Positions 36,206 to 49,399 of a DNA stretch of 64,000 nucleotides are shown here, in pieces. Position numbers and translations under genes: made by a program. Position 1 is the stretch's first letter; every line of letters begins with the position of its first letter. Source of the stretch: Monosporascus cannonballus (taxonomy: Eukaryota; Ascomycota; Sordariomycetes; Xylariales); contig QJNS01000295.1 of the NCBI GenBank assembly GCA_004154925.1, positions 1-64,000 of the forward strand, given 5' to 3'. Under the pieces are notes generated by a model that saw only the letters and a list, made by a program, of their open reading frames with translations, ran no database searches and had not been told where the DNA came from.

Positions 36206-36583
36206 ATAATAGATTTTAAGATATTAACAAAAAAGACCCGTTTTGAAATATGTTATTATTTTTAAAAGTTTTATGACTAAGGCGAGATGGACGGATAACG
36301 AAAACGATAATTTATTTAATATGTTTTACAAAAGATTAAAAAATAATGTTAAAAATAAAATTATTAAGCTTTTAAAACTTAGGATTTTAAATCGGTATAT
36401 TACCGAAATTATCAAAATTGATAACAAGTTGTACGAACGTTATATAGAAAAAAAAAGATAATATATTTTAAGATAAAGAGAATAATTGGCTAATGAAGGG
36501 AAGAAACGCAATATATTATTTATATCTTATGGTACGGCGTTAAAATTTATGGAATTTGGAACGGTCCAGCGTAAGGATAAAAA
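36206..36583 (+). pseudogene. gag relic F, split by element A
   Basis: The frame from 36243 reads FKSFMTKARWTDNENDNLF and RYITEIIKIDNKLYERYIEK, a gypsy gag segment that is quite well kept. The part before it lies at 22182-22194 and 22446-22510 (NFEEKLKANFKNPDKK), on the other side of A. F has therefore been cut by A, by the solo LTR at 22200-22440 and, at 36583, by C. Confidence 0.7.
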
Positions 36584-36950
36584 TGTTATAACTTAATAAA
36601 TCTTAGCCTTAAAAAACGGTCAAATAAAGATTATACGGATTATTATAAGTTATATAATAATAATTACTGCTAAGTTAATAATTAAAAATGATTAAAGGGG
36701 ATTATAAACAATTATAAATATTATTAACGGTACGATTATAACTAATTAAGTTAAAAAAATATATACGTTTATTATTTCCATAATTTAAATAATTTTAGTT
36801 TGCAATATAATATCGTTACTTAAAATACTTTTGATATTACAAAATATAATACGTTATTATATTTATTATTTAAATTTTTATAATATTTTTATTAACATAG
36901 ATTTATCGATTTAAGGTTTAATAATTAATTAAATTATTTAGATGGTTATA
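36584..36950 (+). repeat. 5' LTR of element C, U3 type V3
   Basis: Starts TGTTATAACTTAATAAATC and ends GATGGTTATA. Its first half matches 42824-42997 (GATTATACGGATTATTATAA); its second half is shared with the V1, V2 and V4 LTRs. Confidence 0.8.
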
Positions 36951-39900
36951 CGTTATAAACTTTTGTTTAATAGTACTATTAAACTTTAAATAATATTTAA
37001 TATTATTAAAATATTAATTAATATTTAGAAAATATTTATTTAATAACTTTAAGTTCGAATTTAAGAATTAAAAAAAGAATTTAATAATTTAGAGTTATAC
37101 TACCGGCCCAAATTTTTTCGCCCGCATAAAACCTAAAAAGCCGAAGTTTTATAATAGAAAAGGTAATTTTTAGATGTTTTTAATTTATGTACGAATTTAT
37201 TTTCGTTTCCTGAACCTTAATGATTTAACGGATATAATCTTAATAATAAAAGTATATTTAACGGAAAATACAATTAATTAATTTAAACTTATTATAAGAA
37301 ATTTCTTGGAAGTAAAAAAATTGGATAAGGAAAATTTTATTAACGAAAATTTTTTACTTTATACCAGTTTTAAAAATAAAATATGCGATAATTTCGGTAA
37401 TCTGGATAAAAAACGATTTACGATTTAATAACTTTTGTAATTCCGATAAAAATGATTTATATTTAAATATGCTATAACCATTAAAAATTTTGCAGTTAAA
37501 ATAAAATAAGAAAACCATAAAGCCGATATTTTTATCAATATATTTTATAAAAGGTTAAAAAATAATATAAAAAATAAATTTATTTGGATTAATCGATTAA
37601 TTACTTTAAATCGGTATATTGTAAAAATAATTAAGGTTAATAATCGACAATTTAAAAAAAAGAGATAATATGCTTTATATTTAGAATATAATAAATTTAG
37701 TTACGGGAAAAAACGAAACGTATTTTTTATTTTTTACGGAACGGCGTTAGGACTTATTAAATTCGGCGTTACCCACAAATAAAACTAAAGCCAAATTAAA
37801 TATTTTAATTGTAACAAAATAAAATACAAAATTTACAAATATAAAAAATCTAAGAAGTTACGGCAAAAAATTTAATCCTTATACCGGAAAAATAATTTAG
37901 GAATAATTAAGAAAATAATAATAAAGTTATTAATATAATTTAAGCCAAATTTATATCAGGTTTACGGCAAAAGGTTTAATAAGGATTATTACGATAAACA
38001 ATTCGATAAAAAATAAAAAAAACCAGAAAATTAATTGAATAAGTATTGCAAATATAGCAAAGAACATTATAAAAATAATTACGCAAATATCAAAATTAAA
38101 CAGAAAAATCTGTCCCAAACTTTTTTAATTAATACGGCAAAATATATGCCATATATTACCAACCACGAAAATATTCCGATTACGAAAAATAAAAACAATA
38201 TATTTACTAACGAACTACCCGTATATATTATAAAGGATTTAATTTTCCAAATCGTACCGAAAATAATAAGGATAATAAGTAATAATATTAATATCTTTAA
38301 ACCATAATCACGAAAGATATCCAGCAGTTAGCCGAAATAAAAGGTTAACCCGAAAAAAAGTAATGCTCGCAAAAAAACCCTTTTTGTTATTATGGAAAAT
38401 ATAATTACTAAACGAAAGAAAAGTTAATCCAGCACATAATGGAAAAATATTACTAAAAAACTATTATAAATTTTTATTTTTAATTAATATTTATTACCAA
38501 CCTTTTTAAAAAAGGCTATTAAGAAAAAATACGTTAATTCATAAGAGATTTTTAAAACGACAGTTAACATAATGTATAATATAATATAATGGTAAATATA
38601 AAAAAATAATTTATTCGTTAAAAAATTGTAAAAGAATTAAACATGATTAATACGATTTAAAAAAAAGTTATCTGTAAAAAAGCCGTAAAATAACGAAACC
38701 CAGAGAAATCAAAAAGAAATTTTAAAAGAAACTTTAAATATAACGATAAAAAACATTAATAATTTTATTACTTTAGATATATAAATCGGAACGTATTAAT
38801 ATATTACAATAATGGATTACGGAACTTTAAGCGGAAATTATATTAAATCGGATATAATTAACAAGCTTAGATTATTATAGAGATATAAATTAAAACCTTA
38901 TATAATAACAAATGCCGAAAATTAAGAATTCGTTTATAATAACAGAAAAATTATACGCAAAATAAAATTATTTCAAGATTTTTATCCAAAAACAATACCA
39001 AACGATTAATTTCGATATTATTTTATTTAAGAATTACGACATAATCTTAAGATTATTATGAATACGTTAATACGGAATCTTAATTAATAAAAAGATTAGC
39101 CAAATAAGGTTTACCTTATACCTTATTAACGGATAAAAAAGAAAAAAATTAAGATTTTAACATTCGATCGATAATAGCAACGAATATAAACATAAAGATA
39201 CGACAAAAATTTTATTACCCAAAAAAATAAAATACAAAAAGAAAACGGGTGTCAGAAAAAAATACGACGTATCGTAATTATTATCAAAACGAAATTAAAG
39301 CAACTAAATAACGATCTAAAATAACAAAAATAACAACCCGAAAAATTAGGAAATCTGACCAATATATCACCATAATACCACAGATATAAGCAGCTTTTCA
39401 AAAAGAAACTTAATACGAAATTACAAAAATATAATAAATAAAATCATAAAATAATCCTTAAAAGAATTTTCGACAAAGTTTTATTTTATTTATAACCTTA
39501 ACGGAAACAAATTATGCATTTTTAAAAAATACCTAGAAAATCGGCTACAAAAAATGGATTCAACTTTCGAAATTATTAACAAGTTATCCAATATTTTTCG
39601 TACCAAAAAAAAACGAAAAATTACGATATATAGTTAATTATCGATAACTAAACGATATTACGGTTAAAAATCGAATATTATTACCTCTAATTACGGAAAT
39701 AAAAAACTGACTTTACGGAACCAAATAATTCATAATATTCGATTTTAAAAATAAATATAATCTTATCAAAATCAAGAAAAAATACAAATAAAAAACAGCT
39801 TTCAAAACAAAATATGAACTATTTAAATATTTGGTTGTACCAATAGGACTTACAAACGTACTAACAACCTTCTAACAAATAATTAATTACGTATTACGAA

Positions 39901-42823
39901 AATACCTCGATATTTCCGTCGTTTATTCTCTCGACGACATTCTTATCTTTTTAAAAACAGAAAAAACATATACAAAATACGTTTACAAAGTTTTTCAAAT
40001 TTCACAGGACGTAAGGTTACTTATTAACGCAGAAAAAAGTCAGTTTCATAAGCAAAAAGTAAAATATCTGGGACATATTATCACCCCAGAACATATCAGG
40101 ATGGACCCCAAGAAAATCGCTGCAGTTACAAAATAACAAACGCCAACAACAATTAAGGAGATACGGGCATTTTTTGGATTCGCCAACTACTATAAGAAAT
40201 TTATTCGAAACTTTAGCAAAATAACCATACTCCTAACGAATCTTACGAAAAAAAAAAGTTCAAATAGACGCCAAAAACGGAAAAAACATTTTAAAATATC
40301 AAAAATACAATTTCCAGCAAACCAATACTAATTATATACAATCCAAAACGCCCCATTAAACTAAAAACCGATATTTTGGATTACATATTAAACGCAATAA
40401 TCGGATAACGAAATAATTAAGGCAAATTGCACTTTATTGCATTCTTTTCGTACAAATTAAAAGAAAGCCGAATTTAATTACAGTATTCCAGATAAAAAAT
40501 TTATAGCCATTATTATGGCATTTCGAAAATTTAGGTATTCCTTAAAAGAAAATTTATATTAAGTTATAGTTTATACGGATTATCAAAATTTTACCTTATT
40601 TACTATAACTAGGAAATTTATAAAATAATAACTTTATTATACGGAAATATTAACGAATTTCAACTTTATTATTATTTATAAAAAAGGTTTAGAAAACAGC
40701 AAAGTAAATGCTTTAAATAAATAACCAAACCTCGAAAAGAATGGGCTAAAATTAGCTATACAATTTTCGATATTATCATAAAAAGATATTTACGCTTATA
40801 ACAAATTACGATAATTCGGGCAGCACCTTTAGATATACATTAAAGAATCCAGTAGTACAACGATAATCTTTCAGAAAATCAAAAAACAAACAAAATACAA
40901 ATTCCAAAGAAATATTAAAAATATTTAGTACGAAAAATATACGAATATTAATTATACGGACATTTAGGGACCCACAAAACCTTAAAACGATTTTAACGTA
41001 CATATTCTTTTCCTAAAATAAAATTAACAATATAAAAAATTATACAACAATACAATATTTGCGCTAAAGTAAAGATTCGACAACATAAGCTATACGGAAA
41101 ATTACAGCTATTACCAGTTGCAAAATAATCATAGTATTTAATTATATTCGATTTTATCATTGAATTTCCTATATTAAAAAATCCAGTTCCGGAAATATAT
41201 TACGATAATATTTTCGTAATCGTCGACTGATTTACGAAACCTTCCTATTTTTTACCATATTATAAGGATGCAAACACCGAATAATTGGCATATATTTTTT
41301 TATACTTATTTTTAACATATACGGATTACAAATGGAAATTATATTAAATAAAAGATTAATTTTCGTATTTAAGTTTTAACAAGGGCTTATAATACAAATC
41401 GGTTTAAATTATAAGTAGCTAAATAAGTAAAATCAACAAATTAAACTTTAAATACCCTTTTATAATATTATATTAATTATGAATAAAATAATTAGCTTAA
41501 AAAATTACCAATCGTGCAATTAACTTATAATACCAGCTATTACGAAAATATTAAAATAATACTTACGAACGTAAACTTGGTTTTACTTTAAAATTTATAA
41601 GAAAATACGCGATGACGGTCTAATTAATATTAAAGTAATCCTTACGTTAAAATAATTACGACAGTTATATCAAAAAATAAAAACAGAATTGGAATTCGTA
41701 CGAAATCAAATAAGCAAGTATTATAACCAGAAAAGGTTGAAAGGACCAATTTTCGAAAAGGGGGAAATGGTTTTTCTCGTTACAAAAAACATTTAAATAA
41801 AAAGATCTAACAAAAAACTTGATTTCAAATATATCGGTTCATATAAAATTATCAAGAAAATCTCAGAAAGCATTTATTAATTAAAATTTTACCAAAAGTT
41901 AAATTCTATCCAATTTTTTACGTTTTTTTATTCGAATTAGCAGCAAATATAATTAAGATATATACGGCATAAAATGACGTAAAAATAAAAGATAAATAAA
42001 TATACGAAGTAAAGAAAATCCTCGATATGCGAAAACAAAACGGACTTACCCAGTACCTGATCAAATAAAAAAAATATCCAAATTCCGAAAATACCTAGAA
42101 ACCCGCTAAAAACCTTATTGGCGCCCAGCGTTTATTAAAGAATTTTTATTAGCAATAATGGGCGTATTTTAATTAATAGCCGATTAATCGGTAACCGGGA
42201 TATCGGGCCAACCGGCCGCGATATATCTTAACGTAATAGCCGTAATAGCAGCCTCCAATTATTCTTATTCCCGACGTTTTTATTTTTCCAATTCGTCTAA
42301 CGATTGGAACTTACGTTATATTATGGTAACGCTTTTCGAACGAATTAACGCCTTTTGTTTTCGTAAACGAATAAGACGAAAAAAAAGCATTATTTATTTT
42401 TTTTCTAATATCTGTATTAAGCCCCGAAATGAAACTGTTAAAGCTTTAATAATCGTTTTTAATAAGCGCTTCCTTACGCTCTAAGTATTAATACTCATGA
42501 TAAATATTTTAAAAAGAAAAAATAAATATGCCGATATTATTACAAAATCGATTTCGATTAATATATTCCTTATACCTTAAAACGTTTTTCATTATTTCAT
42601 ACTTTATGTTTTTTGAGAAATAATAAAAGCAAAACATAATTTCGTAACTAAATTCGTTAAAAATTTTTATGAAGTTAATACGACGAACGGTAAAAAAACG
42701 AAAAACGTAACGAATTTGAAAATACGAAATGACATAATTAAAAGCAAAAAAAAGAATATTTAATAAACGAAAAAAAAAAGAAAAAGAAATCTTAAAGGCA
42801 AAATTTTAGAAAAGAGAAAATCG

Positions 42824-42997
42824 TGTTACGACCTAATAAGTTTCGGTTTCAAAAAACGGTTAAATAAGGATTATACGAACCACCATAAGTTACGTAACAA
42901 TAATCACTGTTAAGCCAGTGATCAAAAGTGATTAAAAGGGATTATAAGTAATTATAATTATTATTAACGGTACGATTATAAATGATTAAGCCAAAAA
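42824..42997 (+). repeat. Partial 3' LTR of element C, U3 type V3
   Basis: Starts TGTTACGACCTAATAAG and stops in GATTAAGCCAAAAA, where the 5' LTR continues with its shared second half. The break is at the start of the reversed fragment 42998-43187. Confidence 0.75.
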
Positions 42998-43187
42998 TGT
43001 GACGGCTATGCAGTTTAACCAACTATTAAACCTTAAGTCGACGGGTTTATGTTAGCAGGAGTATCGTGGGAATCTAAGCAAGAAATACAGTAACGTATTA
43101 CGTTTCGTAATACCAAAGGTACCTTAGGTAACGATATTATATTACAACTTGAAATTATCTAAACTATGAAAATAATAAACGTATATA
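42998..43187 (-). repeat. Reversed gypsy LTR fragment
   Basis: Starts TGTGACGGCTATGCAG on the plus strand and reads GGTTTAACCAACTATTAAACC and on to AATAATAAACGTATATA. This is the reverse complement of the shared second half of the gypsy LTRs. The U3 part is missing where the S-family LTR begins. Confidence 0.75.
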
Positions 43188-43610
43188 TGTAACGAACCTG
43201 TCATACATCCACCTGGAGGTATGAGCAGTATCCGAAAAGGGTCTTGATTTGCAGGTAACAATAGGGCGAGGAATGATTCAGTGGTCTGTTCGTTAAAGAG
43301 ATTTAAAGACTCTTCCCTCAATTAGAGAACGGTGCAGTTGCCTCTTGATTGAGAGCTTAGATTGATAGCTAAAGAACGAAAAACTAAGTAGGTGGCTATC
43401 TACATAGGAAACCTAAAGTTTTATACCTCCTCCTATTCTACTGGTGTGATACTGATCTCTTGGATCTGTTAGATCACCCAGATCACAACGATATGTGTGA
43501 TCTAATAGATCAGTTAGATCACTCCAAGTCACGTGACTTAGAGTGTGGAGCTTTTCCCTTTTCTGCAGCCCTGGGGCCTCCAGAACGGGTCTATTCGGGG
43601 ATCCGTAACA
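43188..43610 (+). mobile_element. LTR, family S, second copy
   Basis: The 423-bp element starts TGTAACGAACCTGTCATACA, like 23015-23445, and ends GGGGATCCGTAACA. The flanks ATATA and ACTTG do not match, so it is not a simple solo LTR; it may be the 5' LTR of the fragment that follows. Its middle has many short GATC-containing units (TTAGATCA). Confidence 0.8.
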
Positions 43611-46200
43611 ACTTGTCACCGCTAAACTAAGAAAGACCAGGTTATATTAATGCTAAAAAATTCTTTATCGGGTTTTCAATAATTCGTTTATTCGGCTATA
43701 ATGTTAACGAAAGCAAATTTTCCAAAATAAGTAACGGTATTAACTTTTTTTAAAAACTAATATTTTTGAATATGTTTAATTTTTAAGAAACTTATTTAAG
43801 AATAATAATTTAATTACATAAAAGGATCGCTTAATATAATACAAAAACAACGCTTCTTAAATACAAAAAGATTAAATGATTAACACAATTTAAAAATGCG
43901 AAAACTATTTTAATTAAAATATTTAAATAGATGAAATAAATCTATACTTTCGATATTAAGTTTATTTTTACGAGAAAAAAGGCTTAAGAAATATTTTAAA
44001 TTTATTTATGCGCTTAATATATTTCTTATTATTATCTAAAAAACAAACTATTTTTTCCCCAAAATAAACGTTATTAGAAAGGCGTACAGTATTACGTTTT
44101 TTTTTCTTTTTTTAAGCTAAATAGCAAATAAGACAATTAATATATCTCTTAAAAATATATATTTAAACTAAAACTTAAATTTATAATATTTATATTAAAA
44201 TTAATTTTTAACAGCGGAAACAGTACAGATTAATTAAAAGATAAATAATCACGTTAAATTCGGGATATTAAAAATTTTAAAAGTTCGTTTAATTAAATTT
44301 ATTTCTAATTGATACTGTTATTCATTATACTTTAATACGAAAATTTATTATATATATATAGCATTATTTATGATAAATTTTAATAAGATCAATTTCAAAT
44401 TCATTAATATTATTAATTGTTTTTTATTTATTTAATTAAAAATATAACATATTTCACAAAGATTTATTATAATATTAAATATATTATTGTATTTACTTAT
44501 CGTAATTACGAATAAAAAAATAAGAAAATTAAGTAAATCGAACGAATTCCATAATATATAAAATAACGTTAATATTTAATATTTTCTAATAAAAACATTA
44601 CTTTTTAAGATATTTCAGTTCTAAAAAACAATTGTAATATACGTATTATCGAAAAATACGACATAAATAACTAATATAAATACATCAATACCTTATTATA
44701 AGAAATACAAATAAATAAACGCAAAAAATAGCGATATAAGTTGTTCGAATTACAAAATAATTTTTTTATTATATTGAATTTAATAGCTATAAGAGATTAT
44801 ATATTTCTTATATTTAGGTTAAATTTATATTAAAATATATCTATAATAAAGAAATGCGATTTGATGAAAAACGAATAAAACAAATCTGCATAATATTTAA
44901 TTCTCAAAAAAAGGTTACAAAATTTGGAAATATTTTAATTTTATTAGGTTTATTTAAACAACTAAAATAATCGTAATAAATTACCGAGAAAATTATTACT
45001 TTTACTAGGGCTCAAGATATCGTATCACACGATAATTACGGATTTTATTACGAATATACCAAAAATAATATTAAAAAAAATACCCTTTAGGCATTATTAA
45101 AATACGGCCTTTTAAATAACCTATATATAATTTTATGCAAATTATTAAAAAGACGTTATGAATACTAGACAATATATAGTATATAGTTAAGAATTAAATA
45201 ATTATAATTTTAAAAATATTATAATTTTGTAATTAAGGATCATTAATTACGATTATTAGTAACCAAAATCTAAAACGTATATTTCACTCATAGGGGAAAA
45301 TTTTCAATATTTTACAAATTAAATTCCTTTTTTTACTGCATATTATTTATAAATAAACGGTTTATAGAGAAAGGAAATAAACTTGTAAAAATCATTATAC
45401 CTTTTTATACTATTAGTAATCTTAAAATTCTATAAAGTAACATAAAATATACCTTATAATATTACTTATATAGCTTTTTTAGTGGTTATAATAAGCAAAT
45501 TATCGAATACGTTAATACTTAATTTTTAACGAAAGTTGACGGTAAATATATTAAACAAAAAAAGAGACAATAATTATAAATAATACAATAAATGTCATAG
45601 AAATTACATTTAAAAAATAACTTAACTAGACGACATTATAAATATATTCGCTAACAAAAATATGATAATTAATATATCCTCACAAAGTTAAAAAAAAGCG
45701 AAATTGTATATTTGAAATTACATTAAGAATATTACTTATTATATTAATCTAAGCAGAGATAATTATTTACTCGAACGAAATTGTATAAAATCAATAAAAA
45801 GTAAGACATGAAATTTACTAATTCAACTTTTCTTATAATTAAAAATTCACTTCTTTATTCCGATAATATAACTTTAGAAACTAAAATAAGAAAAAAACTT
45901 GTTTAATAAAAAAACGCCAAAATTTAACCTTATAGTCGTAAACGATAACGAATAAAAACAAAAGATCAACGATATCGTCAACTGCAAAATTCGCTGGTAC
46001 AAAAGGAATCTATTCGTTAAATATCTTAATAGATAAATAATTTATACGACTAAAAACGACAAATAACGTTTTAAAAAAAGCTTTTTCGTTATAGCTAATA
46101 AAACGATTATCGAATACGAAATAAAATATCTAATCGATTAACTCGCTAAATATATAAAAAAGAGGCTTAATCTACCTTAATAAAATTAAAATGCTAGACG
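43611..46200 (+). mobile_element. Degenerate gypsy fragment with chromodomain-like end
   Basis: Coding traces are weak over most of its length. Near 45940-46130 the plus frame reads INDIVNCKIRWYKRNLFVKY with stops at positions where Trp is expected. It then runs on to IIEYEIKYLI, which resembles the C-terminal chromodomain of chromovirus-type Ty3 elements. No 3' LTR of the S family could be found. Confidence 0.55.
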
Positions 46201-46967
46201 ACAAACACGTAATTATATTTTTTCGTTAATAAAAACAATATAATAAATGATAATATTTATACTTGTTAAATAGTCTTTTAGTAAATAATATATATATCTA
46301 TATAGTTTTATTATTTTACTTTATTCTATTTTAAAAATATTGATAAAAAGTATATTACAAATTGAAGATATTAATTAACAGTTAATACATTTTTAAAAAT
46401 ATTTACGTTATTCAAAAAGTAAAATCGTCGATATCAAAAAATCTATATATTTAAAAACCCCCTTTTATTAAGAATATTTCACCTTTTTCTTTTCTTAATT
46501 TCGAATCATTCTCTCTCTAAATAAATAATCGCTTATTTTTTAACCTTTTTTACGGTTATATTTAGTAAAATATTGGTTACTTTATAAATTTAAAACGTTT
46601 AATATTATAAATTTCTGGTAATATCTAGTAAAAATATTATTAAAACCTTTTTAAGACTTATTTATTTAGTATTCGAAAAATGTAAATAAAAGATTTAATT
46701 TAACGAATCTACAGATATACGAAGGAGATATAACACGGATAGAACAAAACCGACCATTATAATCATAATAATAAGAAATTTATTAATTTTAATAATTTAA
46801 TGATATTTAATAAAAAGTATTCCAGCTGAAAATCTAAGTATAACCGTTATTTCTATAAATAATAATAATGTTATAATTTTTAATTTAAAATATATAAACG
46901 AAAATAATAAATACTTTTTAATACTTTCGCAAAAAACGTAAATTATGATCTTATCGTCAAAATGTGA
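46201..46967. other. AT-rich, nothing identified
   Basis: This is probably the 3' untranslated part of the preceding gypsy remnant. No LTR or reading frame could be recognised. Confidence 0.35.
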
Positions 46968-47085
46968 TGATATGCACAGCTAGTCCTTATATGATAGATT
47001 AGGGTGTCCCAATCCTAATTAGAGTTTGGAATTGCTGACCTTTTAGTATTGTGGTTAGCGTCGCACCCTCGCTATCTTATACAAA
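46968..47085. repeat. Undamaged short insert, possibly tRNA-related
   Basis: About 118 bp of balanced composition stand inside the AT-rich block (GATTAGGGTGTCCCAATCC and on). TTAGTATTGTGGTTAGCGTC recalls the D-arm and A-box region of tRNA genes. No B box or acceptor stem follows, so it is at best half a tRNA or a SINE piece. Confidence 0.35.
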
Positions 47086-48110
47086 ATAGCTGACAAAATA
47101 ATACTTAAGAACGAAAATTAAATCGATTTTATTAAAGTTATAATAGAGTTTATAGATAAACAAATATTTAAAATAATTAGTAAATTTATTTCTAAATGGT
47201 TCGACTATAATAGTATTAGCGAATAAAACTATAAAACTAACGATATTTTCGAAAACCATATATTTATTAATTTATCGATAAGAAAATAATAACTCTCAAA
47301 ATTATCTATATCAATAAAATTATTTCTAGCAGTAAAACCACAAATTAAATATTCGAAAATTCAATTAAGGATAACGAAAAATATATTAAACTTTCATATA
47401 TTACTAGAATTATATGTATCGATAAATACTTAAACTTATATTTTATAAATTTTATTAAGAAAAACGAAATATCTGATAAATTTTCTCGAAGTAATAAAGT
47501 TATCCGTATCAGCAAAACTTAAACCTGCTACCTAAAATCTTAATTAATAATAACGTAATACTCGTTAAATTTTTCTATACCGATAAATCTATTTCGGTTA
47601 AAAAATTATTTTTAATACCTAAAAAACCATACTTTTTTTTTATAAAAAAACCATACAAAACGTTTTTTATTTAACAATATCAATTTTCTATTTAAAAACA
47701 AAAATTAATTTTATTATCTTTTATTAATAACGGCCAAACAAGTATTATAATGAAAAAGATAAATAAAAACTCGATTCGGCTATTTATCATACTCGAATTA
47801 GCAATAAATACGGTAAAAATACCCGCTTTTTCGACGAAATTACTAAGAAAATCGATTAATTTTTCAACAAATTTACGCTTAAAGTCTTTACAGAACATTC
47901 ATACTTAAAATCCATTCGAAATACGTAAAACGTGCTTATAAAGCTAATAAAAATAATAAAACGCGCGATGATATTATATCCGTTAAAGCGATTATTTTAA
48001 TTACTAAATATTATAAGCTAAAAGTCTAGATTAATAATAGGATTAATAAATATTTCGCAAATATAAAATGTCTCAATTTATATTAAGTTATTTTTATCGC
48101 GTTTAAAATT
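47086..48110. other. AT-rich relic, not identified
   Basis: About 1 kb of RIP-type sequence with short frames on both strands. It is probably the older repeat into which element D inserted, but I could not match it to the gypsy families here. Confidence 0.35.
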
Positions 48111-48533
48111 TGTGACGGCTAGGCGGTTTAACCAACTATTAAACCTTAGTCGTACGAGTTTATATTGGTAGGAGTATCGTGGGATTTTGAGCAATAGATA
48201 CAGTAACGTGTTACGTCTCGTAATACTAAGGGTGCTTTAAGTAAGAAATTGTTATTACAAGCTGAAGCTATTTAAATTATAGAATTAACGAGTATATATA
48301 TTTTTTCATAGATCCCGTTGGATTCCTTAAATTGTTCCGGATCTATATCGGATATCTGCGTGAATCTCGTTGGATCCTTTAGATCATTTCGAATCTATAT
48401 CGGATAACTGCATAGATCTTGTTAGATCCCTTGGATTATTCCAGATCCATATTACGTAGTTTTGACCTACTTGGGTCTTATTTCGATTACCTAGTGACCG
48501 TTTCCGAGACCTTGTTTCGGTTGAGTTATAATA
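48111..48533 (-). repeat. 3' LTR of element D, U3 type V4
   Basis: On the plus strand it starts TGTGACGGCTAGGCGG and ends GAGTTATAATA. It holds three tandem copies of a unit of about 57 bp (GATCCCGTTGGATTCC and variants), whereas the 5' LTR has one. That explains the 104-bp difference in length. Confidence 0.85.
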
Positions 48534-49399
48534 CGATTTTTCCTTTTTTTCGAATTTGCTCTTAAGATTTTTTTAGTAAGATTTTTCCTTATCTGTTATT
48601 ATATTTAACCGAATTATTAAGAACTGTAAATATATTAACCCAAAAAAATACGAAACCTTAATTCGTTTAGTTTTTAATTTCGGTTTTAAAGTTATGTTTT
48701 ATATATTTTATTTCCACGTTAATAATTTAGACTTCACATCGGATAATATAACGCGTTATTAGTAATATATTTTGAAAAAACGCTATTACAACGGTTCCGA
48801 TATTTCTATTTTATTTTTAAGTAATATTAATAAGGAAATAAAACGTTTGCGATTAAAAGATTTTTTTACCGGTTAATATTTTCGTTATATTTGTTAAGAA
48901 TTATTAATAGTATTTTATCGTTTAAACGAGACGTTATTCTGTTTAAAACGTTTTCGTATTTAATAAGATTTTTTTCGTAAAAAAGGCATAAAACTAGTTA
49001 ACCGGGGCGTTTAATCTCTAGATAAACTGGAACAACAAAAAAAGGCCGATTGTCTAGAGGCGAAACGTAAGCGTTTGGAAATTAAGATTTGCGCCGTATT
49101 TCTTAAATGGTTTTATTTTTTAAATCTTATTATGGACGTAAACTAGGACGCAATTATTTCCGGTGGTTCCGCCGTTATTGGTAAAAGTTCTTTAATAAGC
49201 GCTGGATATCGATAAAACTTTTACCAGATTTCTAAATATTTTCGAAATTCGAGTACTTTTTTCATTTGATTAGGTACTAGGTAAGCCCGTTTTGTTTTCG
49301 TATATTAAGGATTTTCTTTACCTTATATACTTATTCGTTTTTTTTACTTTTAGGTCATTTTATGCCGTATATACATTAATTATATCCGCTGTTAAGTAG

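Larger units (their letters stand above)
36584..42997 (+). mobile_element. Ty3/gypsy element C, 3' LTR truncated
   Basis: The 5' LTR is 36584-36950 and the partial 3' LTR 42824-42997, both U3 type V3. An open gag stretch lies at 38035-38307 (KYCKYSKEHYKNNYANIK). The RT box at 39924-39938 reads Y-S-L-D-D, so both aspartates are kept. Integrase traces lie near 41140-41380. Only about 174 bp of the 3' LTR are left before a reversed LTR fragment begins, so a target duplication cannot be shown. Confidence 0.75.

Noticed and set aside
46968..47085. Complete tRNA gene
   Set aside because: There is no B box, no acceptor stem pairing and no clear anticodon arm.
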